Source: Leucobacter sp. G161 (GTDB lineage Bacteria; Actinomycetota; Actinomycetes; Actinomycetales; Microbacteriaceae). Taken from it: 60,081 nucleotides of DNA. Positions within the stretch are counted from its first letter, which is position 1. The number at the start of each line of letters is the position of its first letter. The notes below the pieces were generated by a model, which made no database searches, was not told where the DNA came from, and worked only from the letters and a program-made list of their open reading frames with translations. Shown piece after piece: positions 43,458 to 51,722 of the stretch. The DNA lies in assembly GCF_001482305.1 (NCBI RefSeq), contig NZ_LOHP01000068.1, forward strand, positions 1 through 60,081. Direction: 5' to 3'. Both the position numbers and the translations under genes were made by a program.

Positions 43458-44327
43458 CTACTTTTCGCCGACACCCACGACCGGCTGCTCCGCCAGGCGC
43501 TTGGCGAACTTTCGGCGGCTCGCGATCCAGATCCACAGCGCGACGGCCGCGAGTACCACGATGCCGAGCACGTCGAAGACCGGGCTCGAGAACACCGCGC
43601 CCTGCTCTTGCACCCACGCCTGCACCGACGTCGGCACGAGCGACGGCATCGAGACGAGGCCGTTCGTGAACCAGAACAGCAGGCCGACGCCGATGATGAG
43701 CAGGCCAGTAATGAGCGAGGTTGTGTGCAGCTGCCGGCCGAACACGGTAATGGCGCGGCCGCGGAGGAGGCGCTGCCCGCGCGTGCCAAGCTTTTCCCAC
43801 AGCGCCGCGATGATCATGAGCGGCACCACCATGCCCGCGCCGTACACCGCGAGCAGGGCTCCCGCCATGAGGCTCGAGCCCTGGCCCATCGCAAGCGTAA
43901 GCACCGCGCCGAGGATCGGGCCCGCACAGAACCCGGCAACCCCGCTCACTGCGCCGAGCAGCAGGGTGCGCACGAGCCCCTTGCGCGACGACGCCTTCTG
44001 CTGCAGCGTCGCGGTGCCCGGCAGCATCCGCGAGACGTCGAAGCCGAACCCGAGCACCTGCAGCACCCCGAGCACGACGAGCACGAGCGAAGTGACCGCG
44101 ATCACCAGGCCGCGCTGCTCCATGAACAGGGTGCCGAGCGCCCCGATCCCGAGCCCGAACGGTACGAGCGTGAGCACGAGGCCGAGGTAGAACACCCCGC
44201 CGTGCACGAGCAGCTTGAGCTTCGCGCCGACCGTGGACGCGAAGAACGCGGGTAGCAGCAGGGCGCTGCACGGGCTCAGGAGCGCGAGCATCCCGCCCAG
44301 GAAAGCGGTGACGAACCCGATCTCCAT
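43458..44327 (-). CDS. CcdA/DsbD-type transmembrane thiol transporter
   Basis: A 289-residue protein with about seven helices, carrying reducing equivalents from cytoplasmic thioredoxin across the membrane. Conserved cysteines are in ALLSPCSALLLPAFF (about residue 20) and VAGFCAGPILGAVL (about 133), matching the CcdA pair. It lies 2 bases after a DsbA-like gene in the same operon and is likely its redox partner. ATG at 44327. Confidence 0.92.
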   Translation of the reverse strand: MEIGFVTAFLGGMLALLSPCSALLLPAFFASTVGAKLKLLVHGGVFYLGLVLTLVPFGLGIGALGTLFMEQRGLVIAVTSLVLVVLGVLQVLGFGFDVSRMLPGTATLQQKASSRKGLVRTLLLGAVSGVAGFCAGPILGAVLTLAMGQGSSLMAGALLAVYGAGMVVPLMIIAALWEKLGTRGQRLLRGRAITVFGRQLHTTSLITGLLIIGVGLLFWFTNGLVSMPSLVPTSVQAWVQEQGAVFSSPVFDVLGIVVLAAVALWIWIASRRKFAKRLAEQPVVGVGEK

Positions 44328-44329
44328 GC

Positions 44330-45034
44330 TTAGCGCGCCTCAGCGAGCGCCCGCTCGAAGGTCTCAATGAAGACGCTTTCGGGCTGCGCCCCCACGATCG
44401 GCTCGCCGCCGAGCACGAAGGTCGGGGTCCCCGAAACCCCGAGCTCTTGGCCACCGCGCGCATACTGCTGTACGAGTTCGAGCGTCTCGGGTGAGGTGAG
44501 GTCGGCGGCGAACTGCTCGGCGTCGAGGCCGAGTGTGGCAGCGAGCTCGATGAGCGACCCCTCGGCAAGCTGCTCGGGAGTGAGGTGCTCGCCGTCGGGG
44601 AAGAGGGCGTTGTGGAACTCCCAGAACTTGCCCTGCTTGCCGGCGGCGTGTGCCGCGAGCGCGCCGCGCTCGGAGTCCGCGCCGTACTGGTTCACGTCGC
44701 GCCACTCGATGCGCAGGTCACCCCTGTCGGCGTACTCCATCATCGTCGGGAGGGTGTCGTTGGACCACTTCGCACAGAACGGGCACTGGTAGTCGGAGTA
44801 GATGACGAGCGCGACGGGGGCGTCGACGGGGCCAGCCGTCTGCACGTCTGCGTCGTCGCGGGTCTCGACGAAGGTGAGGTCGGGCTGCTGCGGCTGCTGG
44901 GCGGCGGCGCTTCCCTGCGCCCCCGCGCCTCCCCTCACCTGCAACACCACGATCGTGATGAGCAGGCCTGCGATGACGATGATCCCGATCGGCACAAGCC
45001 ACGAGCGGAACCGTTGGGCGGCTGTTTGCGACAT
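44330..45034 (-). CDS. DsbA-family thiol oxidoreductase, membrane-anchored (second copy)
   Basis: A 234-residue thioredoxin-fold protein with an N-terminal anchor (WLVPIGIIVIAGLLITIVVL). The active site is YSDYQCPFCAKW, and the cis-proline loop is GVSGTPTFVLGG. It resembles the DsbA-like protein at 42168 but differs in its linker (Gln/Pro/Ala-rich) and is paired with CcdA, so it may work as a reductase or isomerase rather than an oxidase. ATG at 45034 follows GAGGAGAAG, with a 38-bp BlaI-type operator pair 17 bases upstream. Confidence 0.92.
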   Translation of the reverse strand: MSQTAAQRFRSWLVPIGIIVIAGLLITIVVLQVRGGAGAQGSAAAQQPQQPDLTFVETRDDADVQTAGPVDAPVALVIYSDYQCPFCAKWSNDTLPTMMEYADRGDLRIEWRDVNQYGADSERGALAAHAAGKQGKFWEFHNALFPDGEHLTPEQLAEGSLIELAATLGLDAEQFAADLTSPETLELVQQYARGGQELGVSGTPTFVLGGEPIVGAQPESVFIETFERALAEAR

Positions 45035-45050
45035 TCTTCTCCTCAGACTG

Positions 45051-45088
45051 ATTACTATGCCCGATAGTAAACTATCGGGCATAGTAAT
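45051..45088. promoter_or_regulatory. 38-bp palindrome composed of two abutting BlaI-type operators
   Basis: Eighteen-base arms (45051-45068 and 45071-45088) are perfect reverse complements around a central AA. Inside are TACTAT-gcccg-ATAGTA (45053-45069) and aACTAT-cgggc-ATAGTA (45070-45086), the same 17-bp spacing as at 42090-42123. They sit just upstream of the DsbA-CcdA operon. Confidence 0.8.
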
Positions 45089-45125
45089 GTCTGCGAGTCT
45101 GGTGTGCGCTCCGCTGCACCCCTCC

Positions 45126-45200
45126 CCACTTCCCCGTTTAATTTATTCCGAGCCTTCTGCAGCCCGAATAAGGCTCGGAATGAAAAACTCGGGGAAGTGG
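45126..45200 (-). terminator. 75-base nested hairpin after the metal ABC operon
   Basis: Outer 11-bp arms (45126-45136 with 45190-45200) and inner 12-bp arms (45145-45156 with 45170-45181) form one long interrupted hairpin. It lies 39 bases beyond the permease stop and probably ends the metal-transporter transcript. Confidence 0.65.
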
Positions 45201-45238
45201 AGATGGTCGGATCGCTGCCGCGTCCCACGGCGGCACGA

Positions 45239-46132
45239 CTACCGCACGAGGGCAGGCTCCTCAGCAGGGGCCAGCGCCCGCTTCCGCCGCCGCGCACTGA
45301 GCCGCTTGCCGATCAAGCCGTGGCGCGGGCTGAACAGGTAGGTAAGCGCGAACGCTGCACCCTGCGCGAGCACGACCATGCCACCCGAAGCAGTGTCGAG
45401 GTAGTAGCTCAGGTACAGCCCGGCAACCGCGCACACGGCCGAGATCGCGGGCGCGATGACGAGCATGCGCGAGAAGCGGTCGGTGAGCAGGTAGGCGGTT
45501 GCCCCTGGAATGATGAGCATCGCGACAACGAGCACCACGCCGACCGCCTGCAGCGCGACGACCGACGTGAGCGCGAGCAGCCCAAGCAGGAGCGCCCCGA
45601 GCATGCGCGGGTTCAAGCCGATGGCGTGTGCGTGCGTCGGGTCAAAGGCGAACAGCGTGAAGTCGCGCCGCTTCGCGAGGAGCACGACGAGCGTGACCGC
45701 GCCGAGGATCGCGATCTGCAGCAGGTCCCCCTTCGACACCCCGAGGAGGTTGCCGAAGTTGATGTGGTTGAGGTCGGTTTGCGAGGGCGTCACCGAGATG
45801 AGCACGAGGCCGAGGGCGAACAGCGTCGTGAACACGATCCCGATCGCCGCGTCCTCCTTCACCCGGCTCGTGTCGCGCACCGCGCCAATGGGCGCGACCG
45901 CGAGGAAGCCGAAGATGACCGCCCCGAGCGCGAAGGGCGCGCCGACGACGTAGGCGAGCACGACGCCCGGGAGGACCGCGTGCGAGACAGCGTCGCCCAT
46001 GAGCGACCAGCCGATGAGCACGAGCCAGCACGAGAGCACCGCGCACACGACCGAGGCGATGAGCGTCGTCGCGAGCGCGCGCACCATGAAGTCGTAGCTC
46101 AGGGGCTCGAGGACGAGGTCGATGATGTTCAC
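45239..46132 (-). CDS. Metal (Mn/Zn) ABC transporter permease
   Basis: A 297-residue permease of the ZnuB/TroC/MntB family with about eight helices. It has LSCWLVLIGWSLMGDAVSHAVLPGV, the conserved DAVSHA stretch, and AVGVVLVVAMLIIPGATAYLL. It forms a Mn(II) or Zn(II) importer with the two genes upstream. GTG at 46132 overlaps the ATPase stop (GTGA). Confidence 0.93.
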   Translation of the reverse strand: MNIIDLVLEPLSYDFMVRALATTLIASVVCAVLSCWLVLIGWSLMGDAVSHAVLPGVVLAYVVGAPFALGAVIFGFLAVAPIGAVRDTSRVKEDAAIGIVFTTLFALGLVLISVTPSQTDLNHINFGNLLGVSKGDLLQIAILGAVTLVVLLAKRRDFTLFAFDPTHAHAIGLNPRMLGALLLGLLALTSVVALQAVGVVLVVAMLIIPGATAYLLTDRFSRMLVIAPAISAVCAVAGLYLSYYLDTASGGMVVLAQGAAFALTYLFSPRHGLIGKRLSARRRKRALAPAEEPALVR

Positions 46133-46872
46133 GCCGCCTCACCCCGTTCGAGCACGTCGAGCCCAAACGCTCGCGCAAGATTCTCGGGTTGCAGCACGTC
46201 TTGGGGTGGCCCGTGCATGAGCACGCGGCGCATGAGCAGGATCGCCTCGTCGGCGAGGCTCGGGAGCGCGTGCAGGTCGTGGGTCGAGACGAGGATCGTC
46301 GCACCCTCCGCTGCGAGCTCGCGCAGCAGTCGCGTAATGGTCGCCTCCGAACGCTTGTCGACACCGGCGAAGGGCTCGTCGAGCAGCAGCGTGGTGGCAC
46401 CCTGCGCGATACCTCGCGCGACGAAGGTGCGCTTCTTCTGCCCGCCCGAGAGCTGCCCAATCTGCCGCTCGGCGAAGTCGGTGAGCTCGACCCGTTCGAG
46501 GGCGTGGTCCACTGCGGCACGATCCGCCGGCTTCGGGCGGCGCGTGAGCCCCATCTTCCCATATCTGCCCATCATGACGACGTCGCGGACCGACAGCGGA
46601 AACGCCCAGTCGACATCCTCGCTCTGCGGCACGTAACCGACGGCCCCCGTCTTGCGCACGCGCGCGGGCGACACTCCGTCGATGCGCACGGTGCCCGTGT
46701 CAGGCCGAACCATGCCCATGATCGTCTTGAACAGCGTCGACTTGCCCGAGCCGTTCATGCCGACGAGCCCGCACACGCGGCCTCGCTCGAGCGTGAGCGA
46801 GGCCCCGTCGAGCGCGAGCACCTCGCCGTAGTGCACGGTGACATTCTCGACCTGGATCGCGGGGGCGCTCAC
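46129..46872 (-). CDS. Metal (Mn/Zn) ABC transporter ATP-binding protein
   Basis: A 247-residue ATPase. Walker A is GMNGSGKST, signature LSGGQKKR, Walker B TLLLDEPFAGVD and switch histidine STHDLH. The family member matches MntB/TroB-type ATPases. GTG at 46872 overlaps the binding-protein stop by 4 bases. Confidence 0.94.
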   Translation of the reverse strand: MSAPAIQVENVTVHYGEVLALDGASLTLERGRVCGLVGMNGSGKSTLFKTIMGMVRPDTGTVRIDGVSPARVRKTGAVGYVPQSEDVDWAFPLSVRDVVMMGRYGKMGLTRRPKPADRAAVDHALERVELTDFAERQIGQLSGGQKKRTFVARGIAQGATTLLLDEPFAGVDKRSEATITRLLRELAAEGATILVSTHDLHALPSLADEAILLMRRVLMHGPPQDVLQPENLARAFGLDVLERGEAA

Positions 46873-47873
46873 AACCGCTCCCCCGAGAGCCCCGCGACGA
46901 TCGCAGCGGCATCGTGGCGGATGAGATCAAGGTAGGTCGGCACCGGCCCGTCGGCCTCGGAGAGCGAGTCAACAAAGAGCACGTCTCCAAGCTGCGCGTC
47001 GGTCGCCTCGACGACCTGCTCCATGGGGGCTGCGGACACCGTCGACTCGCAGAACACTGCCGGCACGTCGTTTTCGCGAACGAACTCGATGACCGAGGCG
47101 ATCTGTTTCGGTGTCGCCTGCTGCTCGGCGTTCACCGCCCAGATGTATTTCTCGGTGAGGCCGGCGTCGCGCGCAAGGTAGGAGAAGGCCCCCTCGCAGC
47201 TCACGAGCGCGCGCTCGTTCGTCGGGAGCACCGCGAGCGCGGAGACGAGTTCGTCTTGCACCCCCTGCAGCTCCGCCTTGTACGCGGCCCCGTTCGCCTC
47301 GTAGTCGGCGGCGTGCGCCGGGTCGATCTGCGCGAACGCCGCGACCATGTTGTCGACGTAGACCTGCACGTTCAGCGGGCTCATCCAGGCGTGGGGATTC
47401 GGCATGCCGCTGTAGGCGTCCTCGCGAATATCGATCGCGTCGATGCCCTCGCTCACGACCGCGTGCGGCACGTCGAGGTCGGTGACGAACTGCTCAAACC
47501 AGGCTTCGAGCCCCATCCCGTTGTCGAGGATGAGATCGGCCTCGCTCGCCTTGCGAATGTCGCCCGGGGTCGGCTCGTAGCCGTGGATCTCCGCCCCAAC
47601 CTTGGTGATCGACTCAACGCGGAGGTGCTCGCCCGCGACGTTCTCAGCGATATCCGAGAGCACCGTGAACGTGGTGAGCACGACGGGGCGATCATCGACC
47701 GGGTCGACCCCGCCGCCCGCCGCTGGGCTCGTGCAGGCGGAGAGCGCCAGAACGGCCGCCGAGGCCGCAGCTAGCGGAAGGAGGAAAGGGGAAAACCTGC
47801 GCGGCTGGTTCGCTGTGGGCAACTCGATGTACTCCGTCTGCTCGATGGGGAGGGGCGGAACGTCGCGATACAC
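46869..47873 (-). CDS. Metal (Mn/Zn) ABC transporter substrate-binding lipoprotein
   Basis: About 334 residues. The lipobox is ALSAC after an RRF-hydrophobic signal. Cluster A-I metal-binding features include EIHGYEPTPGD, NPHAWMSP (second His), and EGAFSYLARDAGL with the acidic ligand. There is no His-rich loop, which favours Mn over Zn. GTG at 47873 has GAAGGGG 8 bases upstream; TTG at 47822 with GGAG gives a more compact signal peptide. An ATG at 47897 lies before the predicted transcription start, so it is excluded. Confidence 0.92.
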   Translation of the reverse strand: MYRDVPPLPIEQTEYIELPTANQPRRFSPFLLPLAAASAAVLALSACTSPAAGGGVDPVDDRPVVLTTFTVLSDIAENVAGEHLRVESITKVGAEIHGYEPTPGDIRKASEADLILDNGMGLEAWFEQFVTDLDVPHAVVSEGIDAIDIREDAYSGMPNPHAWMSPLNVQVYVDNMVAAFAQIDPAHAADYEANGAAYKAELQGVQDELVSALAVLPTNERALVSCEGAFSYLARDAGLTEKYIWAVNAEQQATPKQIASVIEFVRENDVPAVFCESTVSAAPMEQVVEATDAQLGDVLFVDSLSEADGPVPTYLDLIRHDAAAIVAGLSGERL

Positions 47874-47898
47874 ACAGCGAGCCCCTTCGTTGTACATA

Positions 47899-47928
47899 AC
47901 TATAGAGTTCGGCATGCCGAACTTGCAA
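47899..47928 (-). promoter_or_regulatory. Promoter of the metal ABC operon with operator in the spacer
   Basis: On the minus strand: TTGCAA, 18 bases, TATAGT. The spacer is filled by the perfect 18-bp palindrome AGTTCGGCATGCCGAACT (47906-47923). The placement suits a metal-dependent DtxR/MntR-family repressor; none is encoded in the window. Confidence 0.75.
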
Positions 47929-47978
47929 AACGAGTACACCAAACATCACCCGCCACATGCGGATCCGCGAGCTACTGA

Positions 47979-48524
47979 CTAGCTCTGATCGCTCGCGAGC
48001 ACACCGAACACCAGCGTGTCAGTCCATTCACCCTTGCTCCACCAGTCCTCACGAAAATGCGCTTCTCGACGCATGCCAACCGCGCCGGCGAGCTTCGCCG
48101 ACGCGAGGTTCCGTGCGTCCATCTGCGCGGTGACGCGGTGGAGGGAGTAATGGGCGAACGCCAGTTCGAGCACCGCACGCACGGCTTCCGTTGCGAGCCC
48201 CTGTCCGCCGCACGCCGGGTCGAGTACCCAGCCGATCTCAGCGACCCGTCGCTCTGCATCCGTGAGCCAGAGTTGCACATCACCGATCGCGACACCGTCA
48301 CGCTCGATCACCAGCATTAGCGCGCCGGTCGGCCCGTCAATGTCGCTCTTGGGCATCCGCTCTGCGATGTTCTCCGCTGCCGTCGCCGTAGTCCACGGGT
48401 CGTCGAGGAGAAAGCGCGCCACTGTTGGGATGGCGTAGATGCGCTGCAGGGCGACTGCGTCTGCGGCTTCGTGCGGGCGGAGGGACAGTCGCTCGGTGCG
48501 GAGCGGGAATGTGTGATGTGTCAT
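47979..48524 (-). CDS. GNAT family N-acetyltransferase (RimJ/RimL-like)
   Basis: A 181-residue acetyltransferase of the RimJ/RimL type: TERLSLRPHEAADAVAL near the start, the acetyl-CoA site VLDPACGGQGLATEAVRAVLELAF, and VTAQMDARNLASAKLAGAVGM. Substrate unknown. ATG at 48524, divergent from the sigma-factor gene. Confidence 0.9.
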   Translation of the reverse strand: MTHHTFPLRTERLSLRPHEAADAVALQRIYAIPTVARFLLDDPWTTATAAENIAERMPKSDIDGPTGALMLVIERDGVAIGDVQLWLTDAERRVAEIGWVLDPACGGQGLATEAVRAVLELAFAHYSLHRVTAQMDARNLASAKLAGAVGMRREAHFREDWWSKGEWTDTLVFGVLASDQS

Positions 48525-48643
48525 AGCTGTTCCGAGCGTAGCGCGCAGTCCCCGTTCCACGCTGTGGACACAGTTTCCGGTACTCGTAGACTCGCAAGAG
48601 AGCGGTGCGTGAACGGACAGGTACCGTCAGGGCAATACTAGAT

Positions 48644-49294
48644 ATGAGCACACACGCTCCGAGCGACGCGGACATCATTGTTCGGTCTCGGGCGCGGCCC
48701 AAAGACTTTTCCATCCTCTACCAGCGGCGAGCGCGCGCGGTGTTCGCGTACATCGCCGCCCGGTTGGGTGCGGAACTCGCCGAGGATCTCACCAGCGACA
48801 CGTTTCTCGTCGCGCTCGAGCGACTCGACCGCTACGACACCGCACGGCCCAACGCGCTGCCATGGCTGCTCGGGATCGCGACCCGGCTCGTCAGCAAGCA
48901 CCGGCGCAGCGAAGCGTTGACCTGGCAGATGCTGGCGCGAGCCGGCTCAACCGACAGAATTGACGCCGCCGCTGGCGACCGGCCAGTTGGCACCTCACAA
49001 GACATCGACGCGCGCCTCGACGCGGAGGCCGCCGCGAAGCGCATCGCGGGCGCCGTCGCAGCGCTCCCCCGCAGGGATCGCGACGTTCTCGCACTCACCG
49101 CCTGGACGGAGCTCGACTCCGCAGGCATCGCCGACGCACTCGGCATCCCTTAGGGCACCGTGCGGTCTCGACTGCACCGCGCTCGCAAAACCCTACGCAC
49201 CCACCTCGAAGCCGGCGTCACGAAGACCGCCGCCCCGCATCCATTGGAAAGAGATCATGGACGAACTCGAAGTATTACGCAAGATACGCCGTAG
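48644..49294 (+). pseudogene. ECF-type RNA polymerase sigma factor interrupted by an in-frame amber codon
   Basis: A sigma-70 family factor. Region 2 is visible in YQRRARAVFAYIAARLGAEL and LTSDTFLVALERLDRYD. Region 4 is ALPRRDRDVLALTAWTELDS then IADALGIP. There a TAG (49151-49153) replaces the codon before GTVRSRLHRARKTLRTHL, which continues in the same frame to a TAG at 49292. The stop removes the DNA-recognition helix, so the product is probably dead unless suppressed. GAG (Glu) is the common codon there, one base away. The readthrough frame would overlap the next gene by 38 bases. Confidence 0.85.
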
Positions 49295-50030
49295 CGACGC
49301 GACACCCACTGACGAGGTGCTCGCCCGCGGACAAGCTTCCCTCGAGCGCGCAATCGCTGCGCGTCAGACGTCGCGCGGCACCGCCACCGCACCTCCCCGA
49401 GCTGCGGGCCCCCGGCGTCGTCTGCGCTCGCCCAGGTTCGTGCTCGCCTCCGCAGCCGCGGCCGCGGCCCTCGGCGCCGGCATCGCGATCATCGGTCCGG
49501 GATTCGGCTCACCCGATGCCCAGGCTGCTGTCATTCTCTCCGAGGCCGCAGAGCGACTGCGCACTGTCGACGCTGCGCTCGCCGACAGCCGAGCCCTGCG
49601 CGTCGAGGAGGTACACGAAACCCTCGCGGAGATGAGCATCCCTGGCGGCCCTGTCGACACCCCGGGCGAGACCATCACATACCGCGACTCCGAAACATTT
49701 ATCACGGAGATACCCAGCGACCGATCCGCCGACTGGACAGTATCCCGCAGCGGGCGTTCGCTCGTCGAGGTACTCGACCCCCACGGCGTCAGCGACGCGG
49801 CCGATGTGGTGCACGAGGCACTCGCGGACCCGAACAGCGCCCCGGGAGCAGACGTTGAAATCTGGCCTGGCGGCGTCCCACCGTGGAGCAGCACCGACCC
49901 GCTCCGGCGCGCGGCGCCCACGAATGCCGCCGAGCTGCGCAGCTACATTCTTGACGATGTCGACGTGGCTCGCCGGGATCGAACCCGGGACCGTGCTGAG
50001 TTCGATCCGCATCAGCTCGACGGTGGTTGA
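49257..50030 (+). CDS. CU044_5270-like membrane-anchored partner of the sigma factor, possibly truncated
   Basis: A 257-residue protein beginning MDELEVLRKIRRSDATPTDE with one membrane helix (FVLASAAAAAALGAGIAIIG, about residues 62-81) and an extracytoplasmic domain (ALRVEEVHETLAEMS, TYRDSETFITEIPSDRS). Proteins of this plan follow ECF sigma genes and probably act as anti-sigma or sensor proteins. The C-terminus from RRDRTRDR on looks random. In the +1 frame a family-like tail reads GIEPGTVLSSIRISSTVVDEA (first 20 residues; stop at 50056). A deletion or frameshift near 49960 is possible. Confidence 0.7.
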   Translation: MDELEVLRKIRRSDATPTDEVLARGQASLERAIAARQTSRGTATAPPRAAGPRRRLRSPRFVLASAAAAAALGAGIAIIGPGFGSPDAQAAVILSEAAERLRTVDAALADSRALRVEEVHETLAEMSIPGGPVDTPGETITYRDSETFITEIPSDRSADWTVSRSGRSLVEVLDPHGVSDAADVVHEALADPNSAPGADVEIWPGGVPPWSSTDPLRRAAPTNAAELRSYILDDVDVARRDRTRDRAEFDPHQLDGG

Positions 50031-50110
50031 CGAGGCATCGACCGACAAGGCTTCCTAGCCTGCCAGGCTTCCTGCTCGGACACGGCAGGGAGCCTGGGCT
50101 CGGAAAGCGA

Positions 50111-50146
50111 TGTGCTCTGCTGCAGCAAATTGCGCAGCAGAGCACA
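50111..50146. repeat. Inverted repeat upstream of the copper-cluster membrane gene
   Basis: TGTGCTCTGCTGC (50111-50123) pairs perfectly with GCAGCAGAGCACA (50134-50146), with a 10-base loop. No T-run follows. It lies 27 bases before the ATG at 50173, so it could be either a terminator or an operator. Confidence 0.6.
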
Positions 50147-50172
50147 TTCGGGTGGGTGAGATAATAACTCCC

Positions 50173-50811
50173 ATGTCCTCACAGTCGCGCCTCCCGCACC
50201 TTGTGCGAGGGACGACTGCGGCAATGATTGCGACCTTCGCATCGCTGTTCTCACACGTCATCGCTGGCGGCGACATGCCAGCCTTGCTCGGCATCGCCAC
50301 ACCGCTCGTGCTCTCGCTCACAGTATGCATCTTGCTCGCAGGGCGCACACTCTCGCTGCTGCGGCTGTCAGTCTCGGTGATCGCGAGCCAGGCCCTGTTT
50401 CACACACTCTTTGTGCTTGGTACGCCACTGCCCAGCGGCACGACTGGCCCGACGATGACCGCCGGGCACACCCATGGCGCCGTTCCGTTCGAACTCCCCG
50501 CAGCACTCGACAGCACGGCGACCCTCGTGCACGGTGATATGACGATGTGGATCTCACACGTGCTCGGCGCTGTTGTCACGATCCTCTTCCTGTACCGCGG
50601 CGAGGAAGCCATCGGCAAGATCCGCGACGTTGCCGAGAGCTTCGTCATCTGGGTCGGGGGCGCACGTTGCGCCGTGCTGCGACTCACCGCTTTACCCGCC
50701 ACGCGGCGACCACAGTCGAGCGACGCTGCCGGCTGGACTGTTCTTGCTCAGCTTCAGGTTTCCACGTTGCGCAGGCGCGGTCCGCCCGCGCGTCTTCACA
50801 TCGCTCGATAG
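50173..50811 (+). CDS. Polytopic membrane protein with His-rich loop, copper cluster
   Basis: A 212-residue membrane protein with about four helices (MIATFASLFSHVIAG, LGIATPLVLSLTVCILLAG, VSVIASQALFHTLFVLG, WISHVLGAVVTILFLY). The loop TMTAGHTHGAVPFE and several helix-border histidines suggest metal contact. The last ~45 residues are basic and low-complexity. ATG at 50173 follows the inverted repeat. It precedes ycnI in the same direction, and I know similar proteins only from YcnI neighbourhoods. Function unknown. Confidence 0.75.
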   Translation: MSSQSRLPHLVRGTTAAMIATFASLFSHVIAGGDMPALLGIATPLVLSLTVCILLAGRTLSLLRLSVSVIASQALFHTLFVLGTPLPSGTTGPTMTAGHTHGAVPFELPAALDSTATLVHGDMTMWISHVLGAVVTILFLYRGEEAIGKIRDVAESFVIWVGGARCAVLRLTALPATRRPQSSDAAGWTVLAQLQVSTLRRRGPPARLHIAR

Positions 50812-50978
50812 CGCTCTCCTTGCCGGACGTACCGGCAAAAGGAACGCGCAAGCATGCCCTGTTGCATTCGGTGCACACGGGCCAACCGCGAGCATCGCTC
50901 CGGTGCTCTGTGCTGCCGCGTTGCGGTGTCGAGCGACCCTGCATCTCCGCTACTACCGAAGACGAAAGAACTGACGCA

Positions 50979-51722
50979 ATGAATACAAACACCAACACCA
51001 ACACGCGTTCGCACGCAACCGGCACGGGGCGGCGAGTCGCCGTCGGTTGCGCGGCGTTGCTTGGCGCCGCAACGCTCAGCCTCGCTGGCGCAGCCGCGGC
51101 GAACGCACACGTCACGATCAGCGCTGATACCGCCGAGGCAGGGGCATACACCGTGCTCTCCGTCAGCGTGCCCCACGGCTGCGACGTCTCACCGACGACG
51201 CGAGTCGCAATCCAGATCCCCGCCGAAATCACGGCAGTCACCCCAACCCGCAACGCGTTCTACACCGTGGAGAAGGGAATGGAGCAACTCGAGGCCCCGT
51301 TCACTGACGGCCACGGCAACGAGGTCACTGAGCGTGTCTCAGAGGTCATATACACGGCGACCACGCCGCTGCCGGCCGACCAGCGCGACGTTTTCGAGCT
51401 CCAGCTCCAACTCCCAGAGGACGCCGCTGGTGAGACGCTGTTCTTCCCGACCGTGCAGACATGTGAAGCGGGTGAGTCCGCCTGGGTCCAGCTGCCCGCT
51501 GCGGGACAGGATCCGCACGAACTCGATCTGCCTGCTCCGGCGATTGCGGTGGTCGCTGCAAGCGATCACGGCCACGGTGACCACGGGCAAAACAGCGCAT
51601 CGGACGGGGTCTCGGCGGCGGACACGACCCAGCTGCCGCTCGTGATCACCTCGCTCGCGCTTGGCGGCCTCGGGCTGATCGCTGCCGTCATCGCACTCAT
51701 CCGCGGCGGTAAGTCGGCGTGA
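50979..51722 (+). CDS. YcnI family (DUF1775) copper-binding membrane protein
   Basis: A 247-residue exported copper-binding protein. The signal peptide ends ANA before HVTISADTAEAGAYTVLSVS, so the mature N-terminus is a His, as required for the family's Cu(II) brace. The domain includes GCDVSPTTRVAIQIP and ends about residue 175. A His-rich linker SDHGHGDHGQ and a C-terminal helix follow. ATG at 50979. The stop overlaps the CopC-CopD start (GTGA). Confidence 0.93.
   Translation: MNTNTNTNTRSHATGTGRRVAVGCAALLGAATLSLAGAAAANAHVTISADTAEAGAYTVLSVSVPHGCDVSPTTRVAIQIPAEITAVTPTRNAFYTVEKGMEQLEAPFTDGHGNEVTERVSEVIYTATTPLPADQRDVFELQLQLPEDAAGETLFFPTVQTCEAGESAWVQLPAAGQDPHELDLPAPAIAVVAASDHGHGDHGQNSASDGVSAADTTQLPLVITSLALGGLGLIAAVIALIRGGKSA

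Noticed and set aside
45104..46636. Open plus-strand frame of 510 codons opposite the metal ABC genes
   Set aside because: Low-complexity charged sequence, with well-conserved permease and ATPase on the other strand.
47874..47942. Longest reading of the metal-binding lipoprotein from 47942
   Set aside because: It would begin upstream of the visible promoter and its palindrome, before the transcription start.
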